64,000 nt of DNA, taken from contig JABSRT010000023.1 in the NCBI GenBank assembly GCA_013214945.1, positions 1-64,000 of the forward strand, given 5' to 3'. Both the position numbers and the translations under genes were made by a program. The notes below the pieces were generated by a model. The model saw nothing but the letters and a program-made list of their open reading frames with translations, was not told the DNA's origin and searched no databases. Positions 7,586-16,344 of this stretch are shown here, piece after piece; the first letter of the stretch is position 1; every line of letters starts with the position of its first letter. This DNA is from Gammaproteobacteria bacterium (lineage in GTDB: Bacteria > Pseudomonadota > Gammaproteobacteria > Enterobacterales > Psychrobiaceae).

Positions 7586-8743
7586 GTGAAAAATTTATTA
7601 ATTTCCCCGTCAAAAATGTCATTGTCTACCAATGAATCAATCGTCTATCAGAATGCGCTTAAACAAGCGGGTTTACTGAGTTTAAATTTATTAGCTGTTA
7701 AGGTGACCAATCACCCCAAAGACTTTAATGGATGGTGCCGCGAACTAATTGATGTTTGCCGCCATCGTATTAATCGTGACTTGCTTGATGAGGAGCAGCA
7801 CAAGCCATTAAAAAAATTAACTGAGTTGTTAATTGGCGGTATTAGCATTAGCCAGTTGCGAATGGCTAAAATTGCCCCGTGGTCTTTTTATGCGGACTTT
7901 TTAACCAAGCAAGCTCAAGTGCACGCATTAGATGAGCGCCGTTTATTATTGGATTACGTTGCTACGCTAACGAGCAATGATTTAGCGGGGATGATTGATG
8001 AAGACCGCCGGGTGATTGCAGGCAAGCACACGGCGACTCACGATCCTTTAGTGTTTAATTTTGACTGTGAGTGGTTTGGTAGCACCAAGACCAATAAGGC
8101 CTTTCACACAATCTTAGATAATAGCCCTGAAGCATTCGATATGGCATTAGCTCACATTCCATTAACTGGAGAAGTTAATCATAGCCATTACCAAGCATTT
8201 ATTAACGATTTTTGCCAAGCGTTCACTGCAATCGATGCAAAAGCGACTTTAGGTCCAGCTTCACGCTTATTGGCAATGCGCCGTCCAGATCAATTTGTCG
8301 CTGTAACGACCACTAAACTTGATCATTTATGTCAAGGCTTAGGTATTAAGCGATTAACCACTACTAACTTTGCCGGCTATTGGTCTGAACTGATTGGTAC
8401 TGTGCGAGCTATGGGTTGGTGGGACAGTGCAGCACCTGAAGCTGAAGATGAATTGTTCTTATGGAAAAACCGGGCAATCTTACTCGACATCTTGCTCTAC
8501 GGTGATGAGACTACTCCTGAAAAATCTAATTATCTTAAGTTATTAAAAAAGCCTAGCCGAGCTAAATCTACTGGTAATAGTAAGCGTTCAAAAGAGTCTG
8601 CAGCAGCGTTAGTTGATCGAGTGCTTAGCACCGAAGAAATGCCCGACTTTATTGTGGCACAACGTGATTCGATAGTGGCACAGGTTGAGTCAGGTAAAAA
8701 AATTGATGATGTTATCTCGTTATTACGCAAGATTTTTGGCTAA
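7586..8743 (+). CDS. Uncharacterised 385-residue protein
   Basis: I do not recognise a named family. The protein is soluble and mostly helical, with no signal peptide or membrane segment. The N-terminal half contains NHPKDFNGWCREL and a region rich in Leu/Arg. The second half has a compact conserved-looking block (about residues 230-310: GPASRLLAMRRPDQFV, LGI, FAGYWSELI, AMGWWDS, LWKNRAILLDILLYGDE). A basic Ser/Lys linker (KKPSRAKSTGNSKRSKES) leads to a short helical tail. The RLLAMRRPD...YW...WW pattern recalls uncharacterised proteins sometimes found with restriction or helicase genes, but this is from memory only. The start is uncertain: GTG at 7586 has GGAG 12 nt upstream, and ATG at 7616 and TTG at 7562 are alternatives. 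The gene stands alone, convergent with the glycosyltransferases. Confidence 0.7.
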   Translation: MKNLLISPSKMSLSTNESIVYQNALKQAGLLSLNLLAVKVTNHPKDFNGWCRELIDVCRHRINRDLLDEEQHKPLKKLTELLIGGISISQLRMAKIAPWSFYADFLTKQAQVHALDERRLLLDYVATLTSNDLAGMIDEDRRVIAGKHTATHDPLVFNFDCEWFGSTKTNKAFHTILDNSPEAFDMALAHIPLTGEVNHSHYQAFINDFCQAFTAIDAKATLGPASRLLAMRRPDQFVAVTTTKLDHLCQGLGIKRLTTTNFAGYWSELIGTVRAMGWWDSAAPEAEDELFLWKNRAILLDILLYGDETTPEKSNYLKLLKKPSRAKSTGNSKRSKESAAALVDRVLSTEEMPDFIVAQRDSIVAQVESGKKIDDVISLLRKIFG

Positions 8744-8757
8744 GTAATTCTACCTGT

Positions 8758-9966
8758 TTAGCGATTGTCGATAGCGTATTGATATACCCTTGGGTAATTG
8801 GCCGTTGATACGTCCCAGTTACGGGTATGTTCGACATAATGTCGGCCATTGGTAATCAGGTTTGCGACATTGTGTTGATTAGCAATTAACGACGCAATAG
8901 TGTCAGCTAAGGCCTGGGCATCATCCGCTTTAAACAGTAAACCTGTTTCGTTGTGAGTGATTAGCTCGCGGTGACCGCCGATGTCTGATGCTAGCACGGG
9001 GATCCCTAGTGCCATCGCTTCCAATGGTTTTAATGGTGTGACTAATTCTGTTAGTCGCATCGATTTTCGAGGCAACACAGTCACGTCCATTAAGCTGTAA
9101 TAGTCTTTGACCTTTTCGTGGGCAACTCGGCCCGTTAAAATCACTTGCTCGGTTAAATCTAGTTCGCTTATCAATTGGGTTAGCTGCCCAAGCTGATTGC
9201 CGCCACCAACCAATAGCAACTTAATATCAAGCTTCATTGTTTTGGTAATTGCTAATGCTTTGATTAAAATATCTAGCCCTTCGTATTGGTAAAATGAACC
9301 CGCAAAACCAATCACAAAAGAATGTTCAAGTGGTAACTGTGACGATAAACTCGGGCAGCGCTGCTCTAATTGAGCAAATGATTCAATATTAACAGCATTG
9401 GGAATGATGGTTATTTTTTCGGCGTTAATGCCTCTGGCCATTAAATCAGCGCGTAAGCCCTGACAAATAGTAGTGACCGCATCTACTCGCTTTACGACAT
9501 AGGTTTCGAGCCAATGTGACAGTTTGTAACGTAAATCACCTTCTTTGCAATTGCCATGATCGACCGCTGCATCTTCCCAAAATGCGCGTATTTCATAAAC
9601 TACCGGTAGTTTAAGTTTGCGCGAGGCAATTAAAGCCGCCAGTCCGTTTAGCGCTGGGCTGTGGGCATGTAAGACATTGGGTTGTTCAATCGCTGCAACC
9701 TCAATAATACGTTGTGCCAATTTAAAGACGATAGCCAATTGATTGATGACTGGAATGCGTGCCAGCAAGCCAGCAATGGGTTGAGTCCGATAAAAATCGA
9801 GGTTATCAAATTGTTCTTTATTAGCCGATACATCACCCTGTTTAGAGCCTGTGACATGGCTAGTATCAAACCCTAGCTTTTGTTGACACAATAAGATAGC
9901 TCGGCTACGGAAGGTATAACCACTATGAAGCGGGATGGAGTGATCGAAAATATGAAGAATTTTCAT
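8758..9966 (-). CDS. GT4 glycosyltransferase, exosortase/PEP-CTERM-associated type
   Basis: This 402-residue retaining glycosyltransferase of the GT4/GT-B fold begins MKILHIFDHSIPLHSGYTFR, which matches the PEP-CTERM/exosortase A-associated glycosyltransferase group (TIGR04063-like as I recall it). The donor-binding C-terminal domain shows VIGFAGSFYQYEGLDIL and the E-x7-E-type motif in ELVTPLKPLEAMALGIPVLAS. No signal or membrane segment is present, so it acts in the cytosol or at the inner membrane, presumably building an exopolysaccharide repeat unit. It lies 21 bp downstream of a second glycosyltransferase on the same strand, and the two probably form an operon. No exosortase gene is in this window. 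Sugar specificity cannot be read from the sequence. Confidence 0.85.
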   Translation of the reverse strand: MKILHIFDHSIPLHSGYTFRSRAILLCQQKLGFDTSHVTGSKQGDVSANKEQFDNLDFYRTQPIAGLLARIPVINQLAIVFKLAQRIIEVAAIEQPNVLHAHSPALNGLAALIASRKLKLPVVYEIRAFWEDAAVDHGNCKEGDLRYKLSHWLETYVVKRVDAVTTICQGLRADLMARGINAEKITIIPNAVNIESFAQLEQRCPSLSSQLPLEHSFVIGFAGSFYQYEGLDILIKALAITKTMKLDIKLLLVGGGNQLGQLTQLISELDLTEQVILTGRVAHEKVKDYYSLMDVTVLPRKSMRLTELVTPLKPLEAMALGIPVLASDIGGHRELITHNETGLLFKADDAQALADTIASLIANQHNVANLITNGRHYVEHTRNWDVSTANYPRVYQYAIDNR

Positions 9967-9987
9967 CGTTGCTATCGATTCCTAAAA

Positions 9988-11199
9988 TTATGAGTAGTGA
10001 GCATCAATCAGTGATGGCAGCGTTTTTAATGCGCCATCCCAGCTGTAGTGGTTTAGGATCCATTGGCGGTTGTGTTGATAACAAGCGCTGGGGCCACTTA
10101 ATAACTTATTGATCGATTGGGCCATTTGCATTGGCTCATCAATGACTAATCCTGCTTGTTGTTGATTTATTTTTATCCCTTCCTGAGCCATCGAGGTCAT
10201 CACCACCGGTTTGGCCATTGCCATGGCTTCTAACACCTTATTTTGGACTCCACGTGCAATCCGCATCGGCGCCACCACTAACTGACAAACTTCAAGATAA
10301 GGCCTAACATCGGGTACGCGACCTGTCACGGTTACGCCTTGGCGCTGTGCTAATGCCATTACTTTGGCCGTGGGGTTACCGCCTACTATATAGAGCTGAC
10401 ATTGTGGATGCTGCTTGAGAATTTGTGGCCAAATATGGTCACAGAACCATAACATCGCGTCGACATTAGCCCAATAGTCCATCGCACCAGTGAAACACAA
10501 TATTGGTGCTTCACTTGCGATTAGCTGTTCAAAGTCAGCATTGGGGCTAAAGTAGTCGGTGTCGACGCCGTTGGTTAAGGTATGAATTTTATTGTTCATG
10601 AGCGGCGGTGACATTTGGCAAAATAACTCAGCTTCTTGCTCAGTGACCAAGGTTACCGCATTAAAATTTTGCAATACCTGTTGTTCATATTTCCCTAGCT
10701 GACGATGTTCTCGCGCGTAAATCCATTTGGTATACCAAGGTTTCGATTGCGCGTATTGACGCCACTTGTCGGAATCGATATCGGTCATATTGAGGATCCG
10801 CGTTTTTTTCTGATAGCGCGCATGGTCAATAAACTGCGCCATTGCTGACGAGTAAACATAGAGCTTGTTGATCTTAAATTGAGCAATCGTACGATCTACC
10901 CAATTTTGGAAGGCAGTAGAGCGATAATGGCTGGTTGAAATGCTGCTGTTAGAAAGTAATGCATTAACACCACTGACAGCTTGTCGTTTATCGCAAATAT
11001 TAAGATCGAAAGAAGAGACACAATAGGGACGTAATTTTTCGATGTATTGAATGTCGTGGTCATCATCGATAAAATAACCTAGATGAACTTGATAACGTTT
11101 TGACAAATATTTTAATAAATTGAAAGTCGCTATTTTATCCCCCTTATTAGGCGGGAAAGGGATGCGATGACATAAAAATAATAGCGGTGAATTTACCAT
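9988..11199 (-). CDS. Sugar transferase, PEP-CTERM/EpsH1-associated type
   Basis: This 403-residue GT4-like transferase opens with LLFLCHRIPFPPNKGDK, followed by the YQVHLGYFIDDDHD region. This is the hallmark start of sugar transferases associated with PEP-CTERM/EpsH1 exopolysaccharide loci (TIGR03087-like from memory). The second domain shows ILCFTGAMDYWANVDAM, GRVPDVRPYL and the donor-site block APMRIARGVQNKVLEAMAMAKPVV. It is the first gene of a two-gene unit with the following glycosyltransferase. In known loci both genes sit inside a large cluster with exosortase, chain-length and export genes. Here they are flanked by housekeeping genes, so they are either split off from the main cluster or serve another glycan. 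Confidence 0.85.
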   Translation of the reverse strand: MVNSPLLFLCHRIPFPPNKGDKIATFNLLKYLSKRYQVHLGYFIDDDHDIQYIEKLRPYCVSSFDLNICDKRQAVSGVNALLSNSSISTSHYRSTAFQNWVDRTIAQFKINKLYVYSSAMAQFIDHARYQKKTRILNMTDIDSDKWRQYAQSKPWYTKWIYAREHRQLGKYEQQVLQNFNAVTLVTEQEAELFCQMSPPLMNNKIHTLTNGVDTDYFSPNADFEQLIASEAPILCFTGAMDYWANVDAMLWFCDHIWPQILKQHPQCQLYIVGGNPTAKVMALAQRQGVTVTGRVPDVRPYLEVCQLVVAPMRIARGVQNKVLEAMAMAKPVVMTSMAQEGIKINQQQAGLVIDEPMQMAQSINKLLSGPSACYQHNRQWILNHYSWDGALKTLPSLIDAHYS

Positions 11200-11330
11200 T
11201 GAATTAACTCTGATTCCCTGTTGAATTGTCCATTGTCTGTTGGTGATAAATCACCAACAATCTCGTTAACTTATCCTCAGTATAGTGCAGATATTTGATT
11301 CAACAAGCAGCTCACCAAGCTGATAGACAA

Positions 11331-11702
11331 TTAATTTTGTGATTTTTGGTAACTCAATTGCAACGATACTGAATCGGCAAATCTTAGGGCATGAGGCTTA
11401 TCTACTTCTACTTGGCAGTTAGTAACCCAGTGATGACAACTGGCAATGGTTAATACATCATTAGTTAGCTTCTCTAATAGCCCAAAGCGGTTGTTTTCAA
11501 CTAAGGCGATAATTTCTTTAGTGATGGTGCGATAATTTAATGCATCACTCATGTCATCTGTTTTAGTGGCTTTTTCGGCGGGGTAATGAATGACCACATT
11601 AATGATGACATCTTGACGATTGGCAATTTCATCATCGTTAATGCCAATGTAGGTGCGCAGTCGTAAGTTCTTTATTCTAATTATTGCTAAATCACTATTC
11701 AT
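11331..11702 (-). CDS. folX: Dihydroneopterin triphosphate 2'-epimerase
   Basis: This 123-residue tunnelling-fold protein of the FolB/FolX family is closest to FolX, which epimerises 7,8-dihydroneopterin triphosphate to the monapterin form. [43 protein letters not shown] and [13 protein letters not shown] follow E. coli FolX almost word for word. FolX rather than FolB is indicated by the [10 protein letters not shown] start and HHWVT. The length is normal and the gene appears monocistronic. The distance to the glycosyltransferases upstream on the same strand is about 130 bp. Confidence 0.93.
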   Translation of the reverse strand: MNSDLAIIRIKNLRLRTYIGINDDEIANRQDVIINVVIHYPAEKATKTDDMSDALNYRTITKEIIALVENNRFGLLEKLTNDVLTIASCHHWVTNCQVEVDKPHALRFADSVSLQLSYQKSQN

Positions 11703-11808
11703 TGGGTTACCTAGGTTTGGGAGTAAAGTTTATTAAACGCTGTTTATTATTGTTATTGCAACTAAAACTGGGTAAATTAATTTTTATAACAGCTTAGGAG
11801 ATCATTTA

Positions 11809-12870
11809 GTGAAGCAACTTGAACTATCGTCATCGTTAAAAACAGCAGTATTGTTGGCGGCCATTGTGATTGTGTTAGCGGGTATTAAAGCCGCTAGTCT
11901 GGTTTTAGTACCATTTTTTCTGTCAATATTTTTGGCAATCATTTGCAATCCAATTTTAAAATATTTAATGAGATTCCATATTCCTAAAGGCATTGCGATT
12001 GGGTTAATTATCGCCTTTGTGATGCTAGCTGGCATGTCGCTCGCAGGATTAGTCGGCAAAGCCGTTAATGGCTTTAGCGCCCAGTTACCTCAATTTCAAG
12101 TGCAGCTTAGCGAGCGTTTTTCTGGGGTGTTAGCCTTTTTATCCCGTCAGGGCATGCCCGTTAATAGCGCTACTTTATTAGAGTATTTCGATCCCAGTGT
12201 CGCGATGACAATGGCCACTACTTTGCTTAATAGTTTAAGTGGAGTAATGGCTAATTTGTTCTTGATCTTGTTGACGGTGATTTTTATGTTAGCTGAATCA
12301 GACTCAATGCCCCGTAAGTTGCACTACGCGCTCGATGATCCTCAAATGCGCTTAGCGCAGATTGACCAATTTTTAAATTCGGTCAATCAATACATTGCAA
12401 TAAAAACATTAGTCAGTATCGGCACCGGTTGTATTATTAGCTTTTCGCTGTGGGCGATAGGGCTTGATTATTGGGTGCTGTGGGGCGTTTTGGCTTTTTT
12501 ATTAAATTATGTGCCCAATATCGGCTCTATTATTGCGGCATTGCCAGCGGTATTACTGGCATTAATTCAGCTGGGCTCGGCGTGGGCTGGCGCGGTAGTT
12601 GGTTTGTATTTATTGGTTAACTTGATCATGGGCAATGTGATTGAGCCACGATTTTTAGGCAAAGGCTTGGGATTATCCACACTGGTGATTTTCTTATCCT
12701 TGATCTTCTGGGGTTGGTTATTAGGCAGTGTTGGCATGTTATTGTCAGTGCCATTGACCATGGTGGTAAAAATTGGTCTTGAGTCAAGTCATTCAAGTCG
12801 CTGGTTGGCCCTACTGTTGGGCGGTGATATCGAGCCCACGGTTGAGGAACCCGAACAAGAAAAGCAATAG
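11809..12870 (+). CDS. AI-2E family transporter (PerM/TqsA/YdiK-like)
   Basis: This 353-residue inner membrane protein of the AI-2 exporter (PerM) superfamily has an N-terminal pair of membrane helices, a central amphipathic region (about residues 85-150), and C-terminal helices. The family block VLWGVLAFLLNYVPNIGSIIAALPAVLLA and the GNVIEPRFLGKGLGLSTLVI motif are visible in order. Members export autoinducer-2 or act as other transporters, and the substrate cannot be decided here. Translation starts at GTG (11809), supported by TAGGAG 8 nt upstream. The acidic Glu-rich tail (EPTVEEPEQEKQ) is cytosolic. A methyltransferase gene follows 53 bp downstream. Confidence 0.87.
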   Translation: MKQLELSSSLKTAVLLAAIVIVLAGIKAASLVLVPFFLSIFLAIICNPILKYLMRFHIPKGIAIGLIIAFVMLAGMSLAGLVGKAVNGFSAQLPQFQVQLSERFSGVLAFLSRQGMPVNSATLLEYFDPSVAMTMATTLLNSLSGVMANLFLILLTVIFMLAESDSMPRKLHYALDDPQMRLAQIDQFLNSVNQYIAIKTLVSIGTGCIISFSLWAIGLDYWVLWGVLAFLLNYVPNIGSIIAALPAVLLALIQLGSAWAGAVVGLYLLVNLIMGNVIEPRFLGKGLGLSTLVIFLSLIFWGWLLGSVGMLLSVPLTMVVKIGLESSHSSRWLALLLGGDIEPTVEEPEQEKQ

Positions 12871-12923
12871 GTATTTAGCGGTACTGGCTTTATAATGGCG
12901 TTTTTATTGATATATAGACTCTT

Positions 12924-13838
12924 ATGCAAGCGTTATTAGCACAGTTACAATTAGTGCAATTGTCTGAGGAAACTCAGCGATTATTTCATGGTCGAGGTAA
13001 GTGTTTTTCAGGCTTAGAGCAGGTGACGATAGATTACTTTGCACCGAGCCTGTTTATTACTTTATTTAGTGAGCATGAGTCGTCGTTTGAGCAGCAAATT
13101 TTGGCGACTTTAAGTCAGGCCTATCCGGAGCACCAGGGGCCGATTCTTATTCAACGTCGTTACCTTGAGCGCTCACCCGTTGAGGTCGTTCGTGGCGAGC
13201 AAGTGCCTGCCGCTCAAGTGATTGAGCATGGATTAAGTTATCAAGTTAAGTTACTTGATGGCCAAAACAATGGGCTATTTCTTGATATGGCCAATGGCCG
13301 ACGCTGGATTGAACAGCACGCTAAAGATCGTAACGTATTGAATTTGTTTTCATACTCATGTTCATTTTCGGTAGCAGCTTTAGCCGCTGGCGCGAAGCAG
13401 GTGATTAATATCGATATGAGCCATGGCGCATTAAAGTTAGGCAAGATTAATCATCAGCTTAATGATCTTGATTTAACTCAAACTAAGTTCTTCCGCCACG
13501 ATATTTTTAAATCTTGGGGCAAGCTAAAACGCTACGGACCTTATCAAACGATTGTGTTTGATCCGCCAACTAATCAGTGGGGTAGTTTTACTGCGGCCAA
13601 GGATTACGCGCGTTTATTACGGAAAATTCCTGATTTGGCGACGCCCAATGCCGATTTGCTTATTTGTTTAAATTCACCCGACTTAGGGCGAGATTTTATT
13701 GCTGACTTAATGGCTGAACACGCACCAGAGTGTGAGTTAGTCGCGCAAGTGGCCAACCCGGCGGTATTTCAAGAAATTGATCCTGATAAAGGGCTTAAAG
13801 TATTTCATTACCGCTATCTGGGGCAGAAAACGGCATAA
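12924..13838 (+). CDS. Class I SAM-dependent methyltransferase (RlmI/RlmK-related)
   Basis: This 304-residue methyltransferase of the COG1092-type family is related to the 23S rRNA m5C/m7G methyltransferases RlmI and RlmKL. The SAM-binding motif I is VLNLFSYSCSFSVAALAAGA (about residues 140-159), followed by the acidic VINIDMSHGAL, HDIF in motif III and the catalytic-type FDPPTNQWG. Before it comes NNGLFLDMANGRRW, the conserved substrate-side block. It lacks an N-terminal PUA domain and is shorter than RlmI, so the exact rRNA target is unclear. Nucleotide target is inferred. The ATG follows the AI-2E family gene by 53 bp, and the two may be cotranscribed. Confidence 0.85.
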   Translation: MQALLAQLQLVQLSEETQRLFHGRGKCFSGLEQVTIDYFAPSLFITLFSEHESSFEQQILATLSQAYPEHQGPILIQRRYLERSPVEVVRGEQVPAAQVIEHGLSYQVKLLDGQNNGLFLDMANGRRWIEQHAKDRNVLNLFSYSCSFSVAALAAGAKQVINIDMSHGALKLGKINHQLNDLDLTQTKFFRHDIFKSWGKLKRYGPYQTIVFDPPTNQWGSFTAAKDYARLLRKIPDLATPNADLLICLNSPDLGRDFIADLMAEHAPECELVAQVANPAVFQEIDPDKGLKVFHYRYLGQKTA

Positions 13839-13861
13839 ATATGATGACTAATAGCTGGGGC

Positions 13862-14050
13862 TTATTTCTTTAATGCTTCGGCTATTTTTTCATCTGTTTT
13901 GTATTGACTTAATGCATATACCGACCAAATAGCCGCTGGTACCCAACCGATCAGAGTGAGCTGTAAGATAAAGCAAAAAATGCCGGCCATTGGGCGACCT
14001 ATGGTAAAAAATTGTAACCAAGGCAATAGTAAAGCTAAGATAAAGCGCAT
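13862..14050 (-). CDS. YqaE/Pmp3-family membrane peptide
   Basis: This 62-residue protein has two membrane helices (about residues 1-12 plus 20-48) and the Pmp3 pattern RFILALLLPWLQFFTIG followed by GWVPAAIWSVYAL. Members are stress-inducible plasma-membrane proteolipids in fungi and plants, where they affect membrane potential and salt tolerance; bacterial roles are poorly defined. It has a good ribosome-binding site (AAGGAACG) and a charged C-terminal tail (KTDEKIAEALKK). It is convergent with the methyltransferase gene, 23 bp from its end, and divergent from the aminotransferase gene. Confidence 0.85.
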   Translation of the reverse strand: MRFILALLLPWLQFFTIGRPMAGIFCFILQLTLIGWVPAAIWSVYALSQYKTDEKIAEALKK

Positions 14051-14335
14051 TGAACGTTCCTTTCTAAATAATTTTTTCTATTATCGGCTTTGTGAAACAT
14101 CTGCGCTAGTTTTATCTTAATCGTTGTGCCGCGTTATTTTCATACCTAAGCCCAAAATAGTTCTGTACAACGACTCACAGCATTCGTATGTACTCCATCA
14201 CTGGCTGGTGATCCCTTCGTCTTGTTTTCGCGAGTTTTATGTTAATGTATCGCAGCGGTTTCTCCTGATTGTAGGTTGCCGATTTGGTTCTATAGTTGTT
14301 GAACATTGTTATTAAGTTTCGCTATCGGAGAAGAA

Positions 14336-15508
14336 ATGAGTAATTGGAGTAAAAGAGCGCAAGACATTGACTCGTTTAAGGTCATGGAATTGCTAGCGCG
14401 GGCCAGTGAGTTGACCGAGCAAGGTGTAGATGTAATAGCGATGGGGGCCGGAGAGCCAGACTTTGCCACCCCCCCAGCAATTTGTGCCAAAGCAACCGAG
14501 GCGATAGCTCAGGGCTTAACAAAATATACGCCATCAACGGGTATAAAGCCGCTTAAAGAGGCGATAAGTCAATTTTATCAGCAGCGTTATCAGCTTGATA
14601 TTGCGCCAGAGCGAATTGTCGTAACGGCGGGGGCGTCGGCGGCTTTATTGTTGGTCTTTTCATTAATTGCTGAGCCGGGGGAGCAAGTGTTGATGACAGA
14701 TCCCGGTTATCCTTGTAATAAACAATTTTTACGCTTAATTGAAGCGAGTGCCAAGCTTATTGCGGTGGACGGTGCTGATAATTTTCAGCTCAGTGCTCAA
14801 CACATTGAGCAACACTGGGATCAGCAAAGTTGTGGCGCTTTAGTGGCATCGCCGGCAAACCCGACTGGCACCATGTTGACTAAACAACAATTGAGCGATT
14901 TGTCTGCGAGCATTCGGGCGCGTGGCGGCCAGCTAGTGGTCGACGAAATTTATCATGGTCTGACTTATGATGGCGATGCAACGAGTGTTTTGTCGGTCGA
15001 TGACGACGCCTTTGTGATTAACAGCTTTTCAAAATATTTTGGCATGACCGGCTGGCGTTTGGGCTGGATAGTCGCGCCACTTAATGCGGTGCCAGCGTTA
15101 GAACGTTTGGCGCAAAATTTATTCATTTCGCCGCCAACCATTGCTCAATATGGTGCATTAGCTGCTTTTGAAGCAGAAACTATCGAGCTATTAGAGCAGC
15201 GACGGTGGATATTTAAAGCCCGGCGTGATTTGTTAATTGATGGTTTAACCCAGTTAGGATTCAAGCTCGATGTGGTGCCACAAGGGGCTTTTTATGTTTA
15301 TGTTGATGCCAGTGCGATGACCATGGACAGCTATCAGTTTTGTTGGCAACTGCTTGAACAAGATGGCATCTTAATTACTCCTGGCGTTGATTTTGGTCAC
15401 AACAAGTCGGGACATTATTTACGCTTCTCATACACTACCGATATTGAACGGATTAAAGAGGCGCTGCACCGATTGGCTCAACGCTTGGATAAACAAATAA
15501 CAATTTAA
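14336..15508 (+). CDS. PLP-dependent class I aminotransferase
   Basis: This 390-residue fold-type I aminotransferase is related to the AspC/AlaA group. It shows the N-terminal MGAGEPDFATP (substrate region), SPANPTGTML, the PLP phenol-binding DEIYHGLTY, the PLP lysine in SFSKYFGMTGWRLGW (about residue 232), and the carboxylate-binding Arg in YLRFSYT. It exchanges the amino group of an L-amino acid with 2-oxoglutarate or a similar keto acid, but specificity cannot be read. The ATG at 14336 has GGAG 5 nt upstream; a longer in-frame start at 14306 lacks a site. No neighbouring biosynthetic genes help define its pathway. Confidence 0.88.
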   Translation: MSNWSKRAQDIDSFKVMELLARASELTEQGVDVIAMGAGEPDFATPPAICAKATEAIAQGLTKYTPSTGIKPLKEAISQFYQQRYQLDIAPERIVVTAGASAALLLVFSLIAEPGEQVLMTDPGYPCNKQFLRLIEASAKLIAVDGADNFQLSAQHIEQHWDQQSCGALVASPANPTGTMLTKQQLSDLSASIRARGGQLVVDEIYHGLTYDGDATSVLSVDDDAFVINSFSKYFGMTGWRLGWIVAPLNAVPALERLAQNLFISPPTIAQYGALAAFEAETIELLEQRRWIFKARRDLLIDGLTQLGFKLDVVPQGAFYVYVDASAMTMDSYQFCWQLLEQDGILITPGVDFGHNKSGHYLRFSYTTDIERIKEALHRLAQRLDKQITI

Positions 15509-15704
15509 TGTCGAGTAAATCGACCTCGCCTTCGCGGCGATGATTAAGCCCTTGAATAGCAAAGAGCATGGGGCAGGGTAAGAGAGCTTTAGAGAAAACC
15601 CTGATAGCTAAATTTTAATGTGCTTGCCCTAGTCTGGCGGATAGCTTAAGGCTAAATATCCGCGATAATTTATTGCTACATGATTAACAAAACAGGAGTC
15701 GAAG
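15509..15704 (+). other. Structured leader/intergenic region upstream of the DUF1285 gene
   Basis: This 196-bp gap contains several short inverted repeats in series. GTCGA-N5-TCGAC lies near 15510, TCGCC-N5-GGCGA follows near 15527, and a stem GCGGATA/TATCCGC spans 15637-15663 with an inner TAGC/GCTA pair. GGGC near 15575 could pair with GCCC near 15626. The first two may terminate the aminotransferase message, and the last may be part of the DUF1285 leader. No known riboswitch fits. Confidence 0.35.
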
Positions 15705-16244
15705 ATGGATTTATCCGCCATTGAACAATCACTAAATCAGCTGTCTGGTGACGCCTACCCAGTAGAGCAGTGGCATCCAAAACTGTGTCAATCGATGGAC
15801 ATGGTGATTAATGCTAACGGCCAATGGTTACACAATGGTGAGGTGATTAAACGTCACAAGTTAGTGGTGTTATTTGCGAAAATACTGATTAAACAAGCCG
15901 AAGATTATTATTTGGTCACGCCGAGCGAAAAGTTACTGATAACGGTTGAAGATGCGCCATTTATAATCACGGACTTTGAGGTTGAAGCGGCCAATAGTGC
16001 AGAGCAGGTTATCTGGTTAGTGTCCAATATTGGCGATCGAGTTGCACTATCCACGGCCTATCCGCTAGTGGTTAAAGGCCAAACTCAACGCCCATATATT
16101 AGTTTATGGCGCGGTCTTGATGCCTTAATCTCCCGTAGTGTTTATTATCAACTGGTTGAGTTAGCGACACCGCGCACAACTGACTCGTTGACTGAGCTGG
16201 TATTAAGCTCAGCAGGGCAGGACTTTTCATTGGGCACTTGTTAA
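15705..16244 (+). CDS. DUF1285 domain-containing protein
   Basis: This 179-residue cytosolic protein matches the DUF1285 family, whose biochemical role is unknown. Characteristic segments are MVINANGQWLHNGEVIKR (about residues 33-50), LVVLFAKIL, YYLVTPSEKLLITVEDAPFII and the later RPYISLWRGLDALISRSVYYQLVELA. The length is normal. AGGAG lies 8 nt before the ATG. It is a single gene followed by a good hairpin. In other Proteobacteria this family is also a stand-alone housekeeping-like gene, so context gives no clue. Confidence 0.82.
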   Translation: MDLSAIEQSLNQLSGDAYPVEQWHPKLCQSMDMVINANGQWLHNGEVIKRHKLVVLFAKILIKQAEDYYLVTPSEKLLITVEDAPFIITDFEVEAANSAEQVIWLVSNIGDRVALSTAYPLVVKGQTQRPYISLWRGLDALISRSVYYQLVELATPRTTDSLTELVLSSAGQDFSLGTC

Positions 16245-16302
16245 TGAAAAATAGGGCTTTAGTACGGGGATAAAATTCGCGGATGAACACTCTAAGTTCA
16301 GT

Positions 16303-16335
16303 AATAGCAGCCAGCTAGTAAGCTTGGCTGCTATT
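16303..16335. terminator. Hairpin between convergent DUF1285 and GGDEF-EAL genes
   Basis: AATAGCAGCCA (16303-16313) pairs perfectly with TGGCTGCTATT (16325-16335), with an AGCT/AGCT inner pairing. It is located between the 3' ends of two convergent genes. The T-tract is weak, so intrinsic termination is probable but not certain. Confidence 0.55.
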
Positions 16336-16344
16336 GGGCTTGAT

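Noticed and set aside
14124-14315. 63-codon ORF upstream of the aminotransferase gene
   Set aside because: No ribosome-binding site, odd composition (many Cys, His, Val) and no domain. It lies in the promoter region shared with the Pmp3-like gene.
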